Shown: positions 54,785 to 63,993 of the stretch, one piece after another | How positions within the stretch are numbered: the first letter of the stretch is position 1 | How the letters are laid out: each line of letters starts with the position of its first letter | NCBI GenBank assembly: GCA_039814545.1 | Contig: JBCCBB010000006.1 | Coordinates: 1 to 64,000, forward strand | Reading direction: 5' to 3' | Length of the DNA: 64,000 nucleotides | Source of the DNA: CALBPI01 sp039814545 | GTDB taxonomy: Bacteria; Pseudomonadota; Gammaproteobacteria; Steroidobacterales; Woeseiaceae | Translations under genes and position numbers: made by a program | Notes under the pieces: generated by a model | Told to the model about the DNA's origin: nothing | Database searches by the model: none | What the model saw: only the letters and a program-made list of their open reading frames with translations

Positions 54785-55888
54785 GTGATTCCATACAGAG
54801 ACCTGTTCGGGCCGGGCCCGTCGAACGTGCCCGACGCGGTGCTCATCGCACTCGCTCAGCCCACGATTGGTCATCTAGACCCTGTGTTTCTCGAGGTCAT
54901 GGACGATGTGGTTGCGGATCTGCGCACCTGCTTCATGACCAAGAATCCTGTGACCTTTGTGATGTCGGCGCCCGGGTCGATCGGCATGGAAGCGTCGTTC
55001 GTGAACACCGTTGAACCCGGTGACAAAGTCATCATTTGCATCAACGGGGTGTTCGGCGGTCGCATGAAGAGCATCTGCGAGCGCATCGGCGCCGAGGTGG
55101 TGACGGTCGACGACGAGTGGGGCACGCCCGTCGACCCTGAAAAACTCGCGGATGCGCTCAAAACGCATCCCGACACGGCCGTTGTCGCATTCGTTCACGC
55201 CGAAACCAGCACGGGCGTGCGCTCCGATGCCAAGACGCTCGCGTCGCTCGCCAAGGACGCGGGTTGCCTGGTTGTCGCCGACACCGTGACCTCGTTGAGC
55301 GGCGTGGAATTGCGCGTCGATGAGTGGCAACTCGATGTCGTGTACTCAGGCAGCCAGAAGTGCCTGAGCTGCGTGCCTGGATTGGCGCCGATTACATTTT
55401 CGCCTGCGGCCATCGAAAAGGCCTCGCAGCGCAAGTCGCCCGTACCCAGTTGGTTCTGCGACACCAATCTGCTTGCGCCGTACTACATGGATGGTGAGTC
55501 CAAGCGCGCCTACCACCACACCGCGCCTGTGAATTCGTTGTTCGCGATGCGCGAGGCGTTGCGCCTGGCGGTCGAGGAGGGCTTACCCGCCCGGTGGGCG
55601 CGTCACACCAACGCGGCCGAGCAGCTCTGGAAGCGGCTTGAGGCCGCAGACCTCTCGTTGCCGGTGGCAGTCGAACATCGCCTGGCACCGCTGACCGTCG
55701 TATCGATTCCGTCCAACGTCAACGACGCGGCCGTGCGCGAACGACTGTTGCAGGCGCGCAGCATCGAGATCGGTGCGGGGCTGGGCAAATTCGCGGGCAA
55801 TGCCTGGCGCATTGGGCTCATGGGCGCCAACGCCTCTATCGAGCGCGCCGACTTCATCGCCGATGCATTGATCGAAGCGTTGGGCTAG
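54785..55888 (+). CDS. Class V aminotransferase (alanine/serine-glyoxylate type)
   Basis: A 367-residue PLP enzyme starting at GTG 54785 after GAGGGGA. GPGPSNVPDAVLIAL at the N-terminus is the mark of alanine-glyoxylate and serine-glyoxylate aminotransferases, and the PLP lysine is Lys192 (SGSQKCLSC), with VVADTVTSLSG preceding. It should transfer amino groups to glyoxylate or pyruvate. It stands between lacI and hexR; its stop directly abuts the hexR stop. A link to sugar metabolism is not evident. Confidence 0.88.
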   Translation: MIPYRDLFGPGPSNVPDAVLIALAQPTIGHLDPVFLEVMDDVVADLRTCFMTKNPVTFVMSAPGSIGMEASFVNTVEPGDKVIICINGVFGGRMKSICERIGAEVVTVDDEWGTPVDPEKLADALKTHPDTAVVAFVHAETSTGVRSDAKTLASLAKDAGCLVVADTVTSLSGVELRVDEWQLDVVYSGSQKCLSCVPGLAPITFSPAAIEKASQRKSPVPSWFCDTNLLAPYYMDGESKRAYHHTAPVNSLFAMREALRLAVEEGLPARWARHTNAAEQLWKRLEAADLSLPVAVEHRLAPLTVVSIPSNVNDAAVRERLLQARSIEIGAGLGKFAGNAWRIGLMGANASIERADFIADALIEALG

Positions 55889-56719
55889 TCAGCCCTTGGC
55901 TCGCGTCAGGGCCGCCTTGCTGGCGTCCAGGTAGTCGAGCGCCGCGCTGCCGGCGCGAATGGCCGTGCAAATCTGCAGCACGTCGAGCATGGCGAGCTGC
56001 GCGAGTCGGGAGCTCATCGGCGTGTACAGGGCCGTGTCTTCATCGACATCAATGAACAGCGGCGTTTGCGCAGCCAGCGCGAGACGCGAACCCGGCGAGG
56101 TGAGCGCGATCGTTGCGGCGCCCGCGCGCACGGCATCCCCAACAGCGGAAACTACCGCCGACGACTCGCCCGTTTTAGAGATGGCGACGAACGCGGTGTC
56201 GGCCGCGCTGACGGCGGCCGCCTGACGGATGCTTGGTTCGTCGCAAAATGCCGCGCAGGCGAGGCCCAGGCGAAAAAACTTGTTCTGTGCATCGAGCGCC
56301 ACGCTCGCAGAGGCACCGACGCCCACGAACGCGATGCGGCTGGCCTGGGCCAGCGCATCCGCAGCCTGGTCCAGTCGGTCGCCGTCAACGGCCTGCTGCA
56401 CCCGGCGCAACTCGCGGATACTCGCACCGATCACTTTGTCGGCAACGGTCGTGGTGGCGTCCTCAGCGGCCACCTCGGCGTGCAGTACTTCGCCGCGCGT
56501 GGCCAGGTAACCGGCCAGGCGTAAACGCATGTCCCGAAATCCTGTCGCGCCGACGCTGCGGCAGAACCGAACAACCGTGGGTTCACTGACACCGGCATTC
56601 TCGGCGAGCGTTGCCAGCCGCAGGTCGCCGAGTCGATCGGGGTGGGCGAGCAACCAGTCGGCGACGGCCATTTCGGCCGGCGACAGACGGTCACGGAGCT
56701 GACTGATGCGATCGAGCAT
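55889..56719 (-). CDS. hexR: RpiR-family regulator HexR
   Basis: A 276-residue regulator with N-terminal HTH (SEPTVVRFCRSVGATGFRD) and a SIS sugar-phosphate domain (IAFVGVGASASVALDAQNKF, FVAISKTGESSAVVSAV). In gammaproteobacteria HexR senses 2-keto-3-deoxy-6-phosphogluconate and represses Entner-Doudoroff genes. It is divergent from zwf-pgl-edd-eda. A perfect TGTAG-N5-CTACA site covers its own start codon, and a related site lies before zwf, so both autoregulation and control of the operon are likely. Confidence 0.95.
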   Translation of the reverse strand: MLDRISQLRDRLSPAEMAVADWLLAHPDRLGDLRLATLAENAGVSEPTVVRFCRSVGATGFRDMRLRLAGYLATRGEVLHAEVAAEDATTTVADKVIGASIRELRRVQQAVDGDRLDQAADALAQASRIAFVGVGASASVALDAQNKFFRLGLACAAFCDEPSIRQAAAVSAADTAFVAISKTGESSAVVSAVGDAVRAGAATIALTSPGSRLALAAQTPLFIDVDEDTALYTPMSSRLAQLAMLDVLQICTAIRAGSAALDYLDASKAALTRAKG

Positions 56720-56735
56720 GTAGAAATACTACATG
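56717..56735. promoter_or_regulatory. HexR operator overlapping the hexR start codon
   Basis: CATGTAGAAATACTACATG is a perfect palindrome apart from the central base set. It contains TGTAG-AAATA-CTACA, which resembles the published HexR site TGTARTNNNNNYTACA. Its first three bases are the complement of the hexR ATG. Confidence 0.75.
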
Positions 56736-56781
56736 AATTCGATTGCAAATCTGGTCAAAAACCGTCGATTAGACGTTTAGC

Positions 56782-56796
56782 TGTAGTAAAATTTCG
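56782..56796. promoter_or_regulatory. HexR-like site before zwf
   Basis: TGTAGTAAAATTTCG matches the HexR motif fully in the left half and poorly in the right half. It lies 40 bases before the zwf start and between it and the hexR gene. Confidence 0.55.
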
Positions 56797-56835
56797 TAGT
56801 CTGACGGCAAGCCGTCACCTCAGGGGCCCTTACGC

Positions 56836-58323
56836 ATGGCGCAGTTCCTTCCCGTTGACCCGTTCGACCTCGTAATTTTTGGTGGCACGGGCGACCTTTC
56901 GAAACGCAAGCTCCTGCCTGCGCTGTTCCACCGTGACAGCGACGGCCAGTTCCCGCCCGGAAGTCGGATCGTTGGTGCTTCGCGCAGCCAGTTGTCCAAC
57001 GAAGAATTCATCGCGCTCGTGCGCCAGGCGCTCGAAACGCACCTCTCGAGTGACGCGCTCGATGACGAGGTCTGGCAGCGTTTTTCTGCGCGGCTGAGTT
57101 ATCACGCGCTCGACATCACCACGCCCGATGGCTGGCCCGAGCTTGTGGCGGCACTCAGCGATGCGCCTGCGGACGCTGAAGGTGGCACACGGTGCCGCGT
57201 GTTTTACATGGCAACCGCGCCGCGCCTGTTCGGTGAGACGGCGCATCGGCTGTCGGAAATCGGGGCCATCGACTCGGGCGCGCGCATCGTGCTCGAGAAA
57301 CCCGTTGGCAGTGACCGCGAGAGTGCGCGCGCCATCAACGACGCCGTCGGTCAGTGCTTCGAGGAAGGCAACATCTTCCGTATCGATCACTACCTGGGTA
57401 AGGAAACGGTGCAGAACCTGCTTGCGCTGCGCTTTGCCAATGCGCTGCTCGCGCCGCTCTGGAACCGAACCCACATCGACCACGTGCAGATCACGGTCTC
57501 AGAGAATCTGGGTGCCGGCAATCGTGCGCAGTACTACAACCACAGCGGTGCGCTGCGCGACATGGTGCAAAACCACCTGCTGCAGTTGCTGTGTCTCGTG
57601 GCCATGGAGCCGCCGCAGAGCATGCACCACGACGACATTCGCAATGAGAAAATAAAAGTGCTCAAGGCGCTGCGGCCCAGTGATGCGGCAACGGTCGGCC
57701 GCGTGACGGTACGTGGCCAGTACGCCGCGGGCGCGATCGACGGCGAAGCAGTTCCCGGTTACGCCGACGAGCTGGGTGAGACGAGCGACATCGAGACCTT
57801 CGTGGCCGTTCGCGCCGACATCGACAACTGGCGCTGGAACGACACGCCGTTCTACCTGCGCACGGGCAAGCGCCTGCCCCGCAAGGCGTCTGAGATCGTG
57901 ATCCAGTTCAGCGGTGTGGCGCACTCGATCTTCCCGCAGGAGGCGGGTGGCCTCGAGGCGAACCGTCTCGTCATTCGCCTGCAGCCCAACGAAGGCATGA
58001 AGCTCACGATGGTGACCAAGGAGCCCGGCCCCGGCGGCTTCAAGCTGCGCTCGCTGCCGCTCAACCTGAGCTTCAACGAGACCTACCAGGTGCGCTACCC
58101 CGACGCCTACGAACGCCTGCTCATGGAGGTGCTGCGTGGCAACCCCGCACTGTTCATGCGCCGCGACGAAGTGGATGCGGCCTGGGCCTGGATCGACGGC
58201 ATCATCGCGTCCTGGCAGGAAGCGGGCACGAGCGCACTGCCGTACCAGGCAGGCACCTGGGGCCCGACGGCCTCAGCGCTGCTACTCGATCGTGACGGTC
58301 GCGAGTGGTACCAGGAACCATGA
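56836..58323 (+). CDS. zwf: Glucose-6-phosphate 1-dehydrogenase
   Basis: The enzyme oxidises glucose-6-phosphate to 6-phosphogluconolactone with NADP. The Rossmann motif GGTGDLSKRKLLPAL is at residues 16-30 and the active-site signature RIDHYLGKE at 182-190. The 495-residue length is standard. It opens the zwf-pgl-edd-eda operon; pgl starts within its stop codon (ATGA). Confidence 0.98.
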   Translation: MAQFLPVDPFDLVIFGGTGDLSKRKLLPALFHRDSDGQFPPGSRIVGASRSQLSNEEFIALVRQALETHLSSDALDDEVWQRFSARLSYHALDITTPDGWPELVAALSDAPADAEGGTRCRVFYMATAPRLFGETAHRLSEIGAIDSGARIVLEKPVGSDRESARAINDAVGQCFEEGNIFRIDHYLGKETVQNLLALRFANALLAPLWNRTHIDHVQITVSENLGAGNRAQYYNHSGALRDMVQNHLLQLLCLVAMEPPQSMHHDDIRNEKIKVLKALRPSDAATVGRVTVRGQYAAGAIDGEAVPGYADELGETSDIETFVAVRADIDNWRWNDTPFYLRTGKRLPRKASEIVIQFSGVAHSIFPQEAGGLEANRLVIRLQPNEGMKLTMVTKEPGPGGFKLRSLPLNLSFNETYQVRYPDAYERLLMEVLRGNPALFMRRDEVDAAWAWIDGIIASWQEAGTSALPYQAGTWGPTASALLLDRDGREWYQEP

Positions 58324-59015
58324 GCCAGTTTATCCAGCAGTTTTTTGACTCGCGTGAGCGCGCGGCCATTGCGCTGGCCGACGCGATTGCGGCCCAGTTG
58401 GACGCCGCCGTCACTGCGCGTGGTCACGCCACGCTCGTTGCGAGTGGCGGCAGCTCGCCGTTGGCCGCATTCCGCGCGCTGTCGGCGCGCGATATCGACT
58501 GGTCCAAAGTCACTGTGTTGCCGTCCGATGAACGTTGGGTGCCCGAGACGAATGGCGCCAGCAACGGCGGCATGCTCGACCGTGAGCTGCGGCGCAACGC
58601 AGCGGCCAGGGCGCAACGTGTGAGCCTGTTTGCCGAGGGGCTCGAGGGCGCAGAGGCGGTCGCTGCGATTGACGCCCGGCTCAAGGCGTTGTCGCGACCC
58701 TTCGACGTCGTGCTGCTCGGGATGGGCGGCGACGGGCACACGGCGTCGCTGTTTCCCGATGACCCTGATATCGAAGCGCAGCTGGCGAGCCGCGACGACG
58801 TTGTCTTCGCGCGCCCACCGAGCCAGGACGTGGCGCGCCTGAGCCTCACGCCGCGCGCGCTGCTCGACGCGCATCACATTGCGTTGCTGTTCTTCGGCCA
58901 GGACAAGGCCGAGGTCTTCGCGCAGGCCTCGGCGGGCGGCGAGCTTGCGGAGTTGCCCGTGCGCGTCGTGCTGCGCCAGCAAATCGTGCCCGTCACGACC
59001 TACCACGCCCTCTAG
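58320..59015 (+). CDS. pgl: 6-phosphogluconolactonase
   Basis: A 231-residue enzyme that opens 6-phosphogluconolactone to 6-phosphogluconate. The family motifs ASGGSSPLAAFRAL, PSDERWVPE and GMGGDGHTASLFP are present. ATG 58320 overlaps the zwf stop. The next gene, edd, begins 10 bases after its stop. Confidence 0.96.
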   Translation: MSQFIQQFFDSRERAAIALADAIAAQLDAAVTARGHATLVASGGSSPLAAFRALSARDIDWSKVTVLPSDERWVPETNGASNGGMLDRELRRNAAARAQRVSLFAEGLEGAEAVAAIDARLKALSRPFDVVLLGMGGDGHTASLFPDDPDIEAQLASRDDVVFARPPSQDVARLSLTPRALLDAHHIALLFFGQDKAEVFAQASAGGELAELPVRVVLRQQIVPVTTYHAL

Positions 59016-59025
59016 AGGAAGGACG

Positions 59026-60897
59026 ATGCTGAACGACACGCTCCATCGCGTCACTGAGCGCATCATCGAGCGCAGTGCCGAGACGCGCGCCGATTACCTC
59101 GCGCAGGTCGACGCCGCGCGCCGCGAGGGCCCGCACCGCAGCGAATTGTCGTGCGGCAACCTGGCGCACGGGTTCGCCGCGCACGATGCCGACGGCAAGA
59201 AAGTGTTGGCGGGTCGCGAGCGCCCCAACGTCGCGATTGTTTCTGCTTACAACGACATGCTCTCCGCACACCAGCCGCTGGGCGATTATCCGCCGTTGCT
59301 CAAGGCTGCCGCGTGGAAGGCGGGCGGCTTTGCGCAGTTCGCGGGCGGCGTGCCGGCCATGTGCGACGGGGTGACACAGGGCCAGCCGGGCATGGACCTG
59401 TCGCTGTTCAGTCGCGACGTCATCGCCATGGCCACGGCGGTCGCGCTTTCGCACAACATGTTCGATAGTGCGTTGTGCCTTGGCGTGTGCGACAAGATCG
59501 TACCCGGGCTTGTCATTGGCGCGCTCGCGTTCGGCCATCTTCCTGTGATCTTTGTGCCTGCGGGTCCCATGACCTCGGGCATGACCAATGCCGCCAAGGC
59601 GCAGGCGCGCCAGCTCTACGCCCAGGGCAAGATTGGTCGCGAAGAATTGCTCCAGGCTGAGTCCAAGTCCTACCACTCGCCGGGCACCTGCACCTTTTAC
59701 GGCACCGCCAACTCGAACCAGTTGCTCATGGAGTTCATGGGGCTGCAGTTGCCCGGGACCTCGTTTGTGAATCCGCACACGCGTCTGCGCGGCGCGTTGA
59801 CGCGCGCAGCGGCGGAACGTGCCGTGGCCATCAGCGGGCTGTCCGATGACTACACGCCCATGGCGCGCGTGTTTGACGAGAAGGCGCTCGTCAACGGCGT
59901 CGTGGGTTTGCTGGCGTCGGGCGGCTCCACCAACCACACGATCCACCTTGTGGCCATGGGCGCCGCTGCCGGTATCCAGATCAACTGGGACGACCTGAGC
60001 GACCTGTCGGGCGTCACACCGCTGCTCGCGCGCGTGTATCCCAATGGCCAGGCTGACGTGAACCACTTTGAAGCGGCGGGCGGTATTCCCTTCATGATTC
60101 GCGAGCTGCTGTCCGCGGGTCTGCTGCACGAAGACGTGCACACGATTGCAGGCGAGGGCCTCTCGAACTACACGCAGGAAGCGGTGCTCGGCGACCCCGA
60201 CGAAAACGGTCTCGACACCGTGCGCTGGCAGCCCGGTCGCGATGCGTCGATGGACGAGGACGTACTGCGTCCCGCAGCCAACGCTTTCGCGCCGACGGGT
60301 GGTCTCAAGCTGATGCAGGGCAATCTGGGTCGTGCCATGACCAAGACGTCGGCCGTCGATCCGTCGCGCCATGTCATCGAGGCACCTGTGCGGGTCTTTA
60401 ATTCGCAGCACGCGGTCGTGGACGCGTTCAAGGCCGGCGAGCTCGACCGCGATGTCATCGTCGTCGTGCTCTACCAGGGCCCGCGCGCCAACGGCATGCC
60501 CGAGCTGCACAAGTTGCTGCCGCCGCTGGGCGTGCTGCAGGACCGCGGCTTCCGCGTTGCACTCGTCACCGACGGACGCATGTCGGGCGCATCGGGTAAG
60601 GTACCCTCGGCGATCCAGGTCTGCCCCGAGGCGCTAGCCGGTGGCCCGCTCGCGAAACTGCGCGATGGCGATGTCGTGACGCTCGATGCCACGCGCGGTG
60701 TGTTGGAAGCCCACGTTGACGCGGAGACGCTCGCCGCGCGCGAGCCCGCGTTGTCCTGTGACCCGTCACATGAGATCGGCATGGGCCGCGAGCTGTTTGC
60801 CGCGATGCGACGTATCGCAAGCAATCCCGAGGCGGGCGGCAACGCGCTGCCGATCGACCGCAGCGTGGTCCGCAATGGCGTCACCGCTGATGTCTGA
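59026..60897 (+). CDS. edd: Phosphogluconate dehydratase
   Basis: Edd dehydrates 6-phosphogluconate to 2-keto-3-deoxy-6-phosphogluconate and uses a [4Fe-4S] cluster. The IlvD/Edd family segments AMCDGVTQGQPGMDLS, ALCLGVCDKIVPG and SPGTCTFYGTANSNQ hold the cluster cysteines. ATG 59026 follows GAGGAAGG and gives 623 residues, slightly longer than the usual 600-608. The stop overlaps the eda start by 8 bases. Confidence 0.98.
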   Translation: MLNDTLHRVTERIIERSAETRADYLAQVDAARREGPHRSELSCGNLAHGFAAHDADGKKVLAGRERPNVAIVSAYNDMLSAHQPLGDYPPLLKAAAWKAGGFAQFAGGVPAMCDGVTQGQPGMDLSLFSRDVIAMATAVALSHNMFDSALCLGVCDKIVPGLVIGALAFGHLPVIFVPAGPMTSGMTNAAKAQARQLYAQGKIGREELLQAESKSYHSPGTCTFYGTANSNQLLMEFMGLQLPGTSFVNPHTRLRGALTRAAAERAVAISGLSDDYTPMARVFDEKALVNGVVGLLASGGSTNHTIHLVAMGAAAGIQINWDDLSDLSGVTPLLARVYPNGQADVNHFEAAGGIPFMIRELLSAGLLHEDVHTIAGEGLSNYTQEAVLGDPDENGLDTVRWQPGRDASMDEDVLRPAANAFAPTGGLKLMQGNLGRAMTKTSAVDPSRHVIEAPVRVFNSQHAVVDAFKAGELDRDVIVVVLYQGPRANGMPELHKLLPPLGVLQDRGFRVALVTDGRMSGASGKVPSAIQVCPEALAGGPLAKLRDGDVVTLDATRGVLEAHVDAETLAAREPALSCDPSHEIGMGRELFAAMRRIASNPEAGGNALPIDRSVVRNGVTADV

Positions 60898-61525
60898 AAT
60901 CCACGCAATGATGGCCGTGTCGCCCGTGATTCCCGTCGTGGCCATGCCTGACGGTGCCGATGCCGTGGCGCTGGGTCGCGCACTCGCCGATGGTGGCGTC
61001 GGTATTATCGAGGTCACGCTGCGCACGCCGGGTGCCGTTGATGCGATTGCGGCGCTCGCCCGCGACGGCGCATTAACGGTTGGCGCTGGCACGGTGTGGC
61101 GCGAAGACCAGGCGCGCGCTGTTGTCGACGCGGGTGCTGAGTTCATCGTGACGCCGGGTCGGTCGCTTCCGGTCTGGGAGGTCTGCCAGGAGACGGGCGT
61201 GCCGCTGCTGCCGGGCGCGCAGACCACGAGTGAGATTGCTGACTGGGTCGCGCGCGGTCTCGAGGCAGTGAAGTTCTTTCCGGCGCAGTACGCGGGCAGT
61301 ATTGGTGCGCTCAAGTCGTTCGCGGCGGTGTTTTCCGGCCTGAAATTTTGCCCGACGGGCGGCGTCAGCGCGGGCAACCTCGCGGACTACCTGGCCGTAC
61401 CGGCCGTCGCCTGTGTCGGCGGCTCCTGGCTTACACCAGCGGCCGATATTTCGGCTGGCAACTGGTCCGCGATCTCGACGCGCTGCCGTGAGGCTCTGAA
61501 GATCGCATCGGGGGCATGCGGCTGA
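60890..61525 (+). CDS. eda: KDPG aldolase
   Basis: Eda splits 2-keto-3-deoxy-6-phosphogluconate to pyruvate and glyceraldehyde-3-phosphate and completes the Entner-Doudoroff pathway. ATG 60890 gives 211 residues. Glu of GIIEVTLRTP and the Schiff-base Lys of EAVKFFPAQ are present, and the phosphate site GGVSAGNLADYL follows. It overlaps edd by 8 bases. Confidence 0.97.
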   Translation: MSEIHAMMAVSPVIPVVAMPDGADAVALGRALADGGVGIIEVTLRTPGAVDAIAALARDGALTVGAGTVWREDQARAVVDAGAEFIVTPGRSLPVWEVCQETGVPLLPGAQTTSEIADWVARGLEAVKFFPAQYAGSIGALKSFAAVFSGLKFCPTGGVSAGNLADYLAVPAVACVGGSWLTPAADISAGNWSAISTRCREALKIASGACG

Positions 61526-61579
61526 AATCTTTTTGGCCGCGCCCCGGTCAGCTCGCGGGACACTCACTGGAGCACAACC

Positions 61580-62041
61580 ATGACCCGCACAATCATTGCG
61601 CTGCGCAGCCTTGCAGCGATTTTCCTGTTGAGCCTTTCGGCAGTTGCCGCTGCAGACAAAGACCCCGTCTACACGGGCGTCTTTTCGAAGAATGCCCTCA
61701 AGGGCTACGACGCCGTCGCCTACTTTGAAGCCGGTGAGCCGCGCAAGGGCGACGCTGACTACGCGTTCGAATGGCAGGGCGCACGCTGGCTGTTTGAGAG
61801 CGCCGAGAACCGAGACGCCTTTGTCGCGAATCCTGAGCGTTACGCGCCCCAGTACGGCGGCTACTGCGCCTGGGCCGTATCGCAGGGCTACACGGCGAGC
61901 GGTGACCCTAACGTATGGGCCATCGTCGATGACAAGCTCTACATCAACTACAACAAAAAGATTGGCGAGCGTTGGTCGGTCGATCCCAAGGGCTTTATCG
62001 TTCTGGCCGACAGCAACTGGCCCAAGGTGCTGACCGACTAA
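61580..62041 (+). CDS. Exported YHS-domain protein
   Basis: A 153-residue protein with a signal peptide (cut after VAAA, about residue 25). The YHS-like domain covers residues 38-95 (ALKGYDAVAYFEAGEPRKG, then WLFESAENRDAFVANPERYAPQYGGYCAWAV). Such proteins are often linked to metal handling, but no metal-binding Cys set beyond one Cys is seen. It is convergent with the kinase gene (CTAA overlap). Confidence 0.9.
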   Translation: MTRTIIALRSLAAIFLLSLSAVAAADKDPVYTGVFSKNALKGYDAVAYFEAGEPRKGDADYAFEWQGARWLFESAENRDAFVANPERYAPQYGGYCAWAVSQGYTASGDPNVWAIVDDKLYINYNKKIGERWSVDPKGFIVLADSNWPKVLTD

Positions 62042-63156
62042 CGACGTCGACGGCTCGCCAGCGTTTCAGCAAGCAGCGCAGTGAGGCTGTGGGCGTCAAA
62101 CGGTTTCGTAACGACGGCCGCAAAGGCCTGCGTTTCGGCCGGGGGCGACTCCGCACCGAATGCCGTCGCAATGACGGGCGCTGTTTGCCGCCGCTGCGCG
62201 AGCCAGGCGGCGAGCGCTTCGGCACCACCGTCATAGAGCACGGCCTCGGCCAGCACGATGTCGGGGCGCACGCCCTGCGTCAGCTGATCGAGTGCACGGC
62301 TGTAGCCCCGCGCAAGGACCACGTCGTAGCCGGCGCCGGCGACAATGCCGTAGGCCTCCATGAGCGCTACGGGTGCATCGTCCACGATGAGTACCGTGCC
62401 CTGGCCCGGTACGAGCACGCGCGGTGTTCGCGGTGGGACGGGGCCGTCAGCCGGTATCAGTGGTGCCTGCAGCGTGACACGCGCGCCGCGGCCCTGTGCA
62501 GGCTCAATCACGACATCGCCGTCGAGCGCTGCCATCGCGAGTAGTGCGTGGCTGAGCCCCAGGCCCGCCCCCGGCATACGTCGCGTTGTGGTGAGCGGAT
62601 CGAATTCGCGACCGGATAACACCGGGTCGAAGCCCGGGCCGTTGTCGCTGACAGCGATGTGCCAGTGGCCGTTGTCGGTCCCAAGGTGGACTTCAATTTG
62701 GCCGCGTTCGTCGGTCGCGCGTACGGCGTTGGCCAGGATGTGCAGCAGCGCCTCGTAGACAAGTGTCGGGTCGGTGACGACGGCAAGTTCGTCGTGTTCT
62801 GAAACGAGTCGAACGCTGCCCTCGGCTGCGGTCCAGTGCGCGAAGCGGTCCATCACTTCTTTGATTTCGGCCACGAGGTCGACGCCGCGGGTCGCGGGCT
62901 CGCGTCGCACACTGAGGCGGTCCAGCGCTGCGACAAGCTTGGCAATGCGTTCGCCGGCCGTGCGCACGTGACCCAGTGCATCTCGGTTCGCCGCATCTGC
63001 ACCCAGCAGGGCGAGGTCCACGTGCCCGAGCAGCACCGTAAGCTGATTGTTAAGTTCGTGGGAGATTCGGGCCACAGTCTCGCCAATGGCGCGAACGCGG
63101 GTCTGGCGGTCGTCTCTGACCGGGGCGTGGGCCTGCGATTGCGACGCATCAACCAT
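62038..63156 (-). CDS. Soluble histidine kinase fused to a receiver with Glu at the phosphorylation site
   Basis: A 372-residue cytoplasmic protein without membrane helices. The H-box RISHELNNQLTVLLGH (His33), the N-box ILANAVRATDE, the G1 motif DNGPGFDP and the G2 segment GAGLGLSHAL form a complete kinase core. From residue 254 a receiver follows: IVDDAP (Asp259, Asp260), Thr331 and Lys351 are kept, but Glu304 stands where Asp should receive phosphate (PDIVLAEAVL). A Glu can mimic the phosphorylated state. There is no sensor domain, so the input is unknown. Confidence 0.85.
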   Translation of the reverse strand: MVDASQSQAHAPVRDDRQTRVRAIGETVARISHELNNQLTVLLGHVDLALLGADAANRDALGHVRTAGERIAKLVAALDRLSVRREPATRGVDLVAEIKEVMDRFAHWTAAEGSVRLVSEHDELAVVTDPTLVYEALLHILANAVRATDERGQIEVHLGTDNGHWHIAVSDNGPGFDPVLSGREFDPLTTTRRMPGAGLGLSHALLAMAALDGDVVIEPAQGRGARVTLQAPLIPADGPVPPRTPRVLVPGQGTVLIVDDAPVALMEAYGIVAGAGYDVVLARGYSRALDQLTQGVRPDIVLAEAVLYDGGAEALAAWLAQRRQTAPVIATAFGAESPPAETQAFAAVVTKPFDAHSLTALLAETLASRRRR

Positions 63157-63228
63157 TTGCGAACGGTATCACCGGATTGTTGCATGCGTCACGCGCGCGT
63201 TCGGGCGCGATGGGGTACGCTCGGGACC

Positions 63229-63993
63229 ATGTTCCACCGACCCACAGTGCAGGGCGTCGCAGGCGCGACGCGGCCGCGTCGTATTGTCGTGCTGAACCCC
63301 AAGGGTGGGAGTGGCAAGACGACTTTGGCGACTAATATTGCGGCTTACCTCGCGCGCATTGGTGGCAATCCGGCGCTCATTGACCACGACCCCCAGGGGT
63401 CGGCCATGCACTGGCTGGCCGTTCGGCCCGAAACGGCCCCGGTCATACATGGTGTTCCGGCCTATCAACGGCGCATGAATGTCACGCGGAGTTTTCAGCT
63501 TCGCGTGCCGCCCGAGTGTGGTTATGTCGTAGTGGACTCGCCTGCGGGTTATGACGCGGCGCAGCTGCGCGAGCTGACGCGCGAAGCCGACAAGGTGGTC
63601 ATGCCGGTACTGCCGTCGCGTTTCGACATTCATGCCGCGTCGCGTGCGATCGCAGACCTGTTGCTGGTCGCAAAACTCGATCGTTCGCGCGGCCAGTTGG
63701 GCGTCGTCGCCAACCGCACGCGCCGCAACACTAAGGTGTTCGAGACGCTCATGCGGTTCCTGGCCAGTCTCGATATTCCCGTGGTCACCATCCTGCGTGA
63801 TGCCCAGGTCTACGTGCGCGCTTCGGAGGAGGGGCTCGGCATCTACGACCTCAAGCCCTACGAGTTTGCGGCGGAACTGCCGGCCTGGCAGTCACTGACG
63901 GGCTTTGTCACGCGCGGCGCCGGTGCGCTCGACGGCTCAGCCGGTGGGGACGATGCTCGAGTCCGTGTCAATGCGTTCGAGTACGATCGATGA
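63229..63993 (+). CDS. ParA-family ATPase
   Basis: A 254-residue protein starting at ATG 63229. The deviant Walker A NPKGGSGKTTLATN at residues 23-36 and the DHDPQGSAMHW segment at about 54-64 are those of ParA/Soj ATPases that position DNA or other cargo. VVVDSPAG (about 100-107) is the Walker B-like part. No partner ParB is in view; the frame ends in ATGA, which suggests a second gene that may encode the partner. It is divergent from the kinase. Confidence 0.9.
   Translation: MFHRPTVQGVAGATRPRRIVVLNPKGGSGKTTLATNIAAYLARIGGNPALIDHDPQGSAMHWLAVRPETAPVIHGVPAYQRRMNVTRSFQLRVPPECGYVVVDSPAGYDAAQLRELTREADKVVMPVLPSRFDIHAASRAIADLLLVAKLDRSRGQLGVVANRTRRNTKVFETLMRFLASLDIPVVTILRDAQVYVRASEEGLGIYDLKPYEFAAELPAWQSLTGFVTRGAGALDGSAGGDDARVRVNAFEYDR

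Noticed and set aside
63229..63993. ParA-like gene as sign of a plasmid or integrated element
   Set aside because: No ParB, parS repeat, replication gene or integrase is visible, and base usage resembles the neighbours; chromosomal ParA-like proteins are common.
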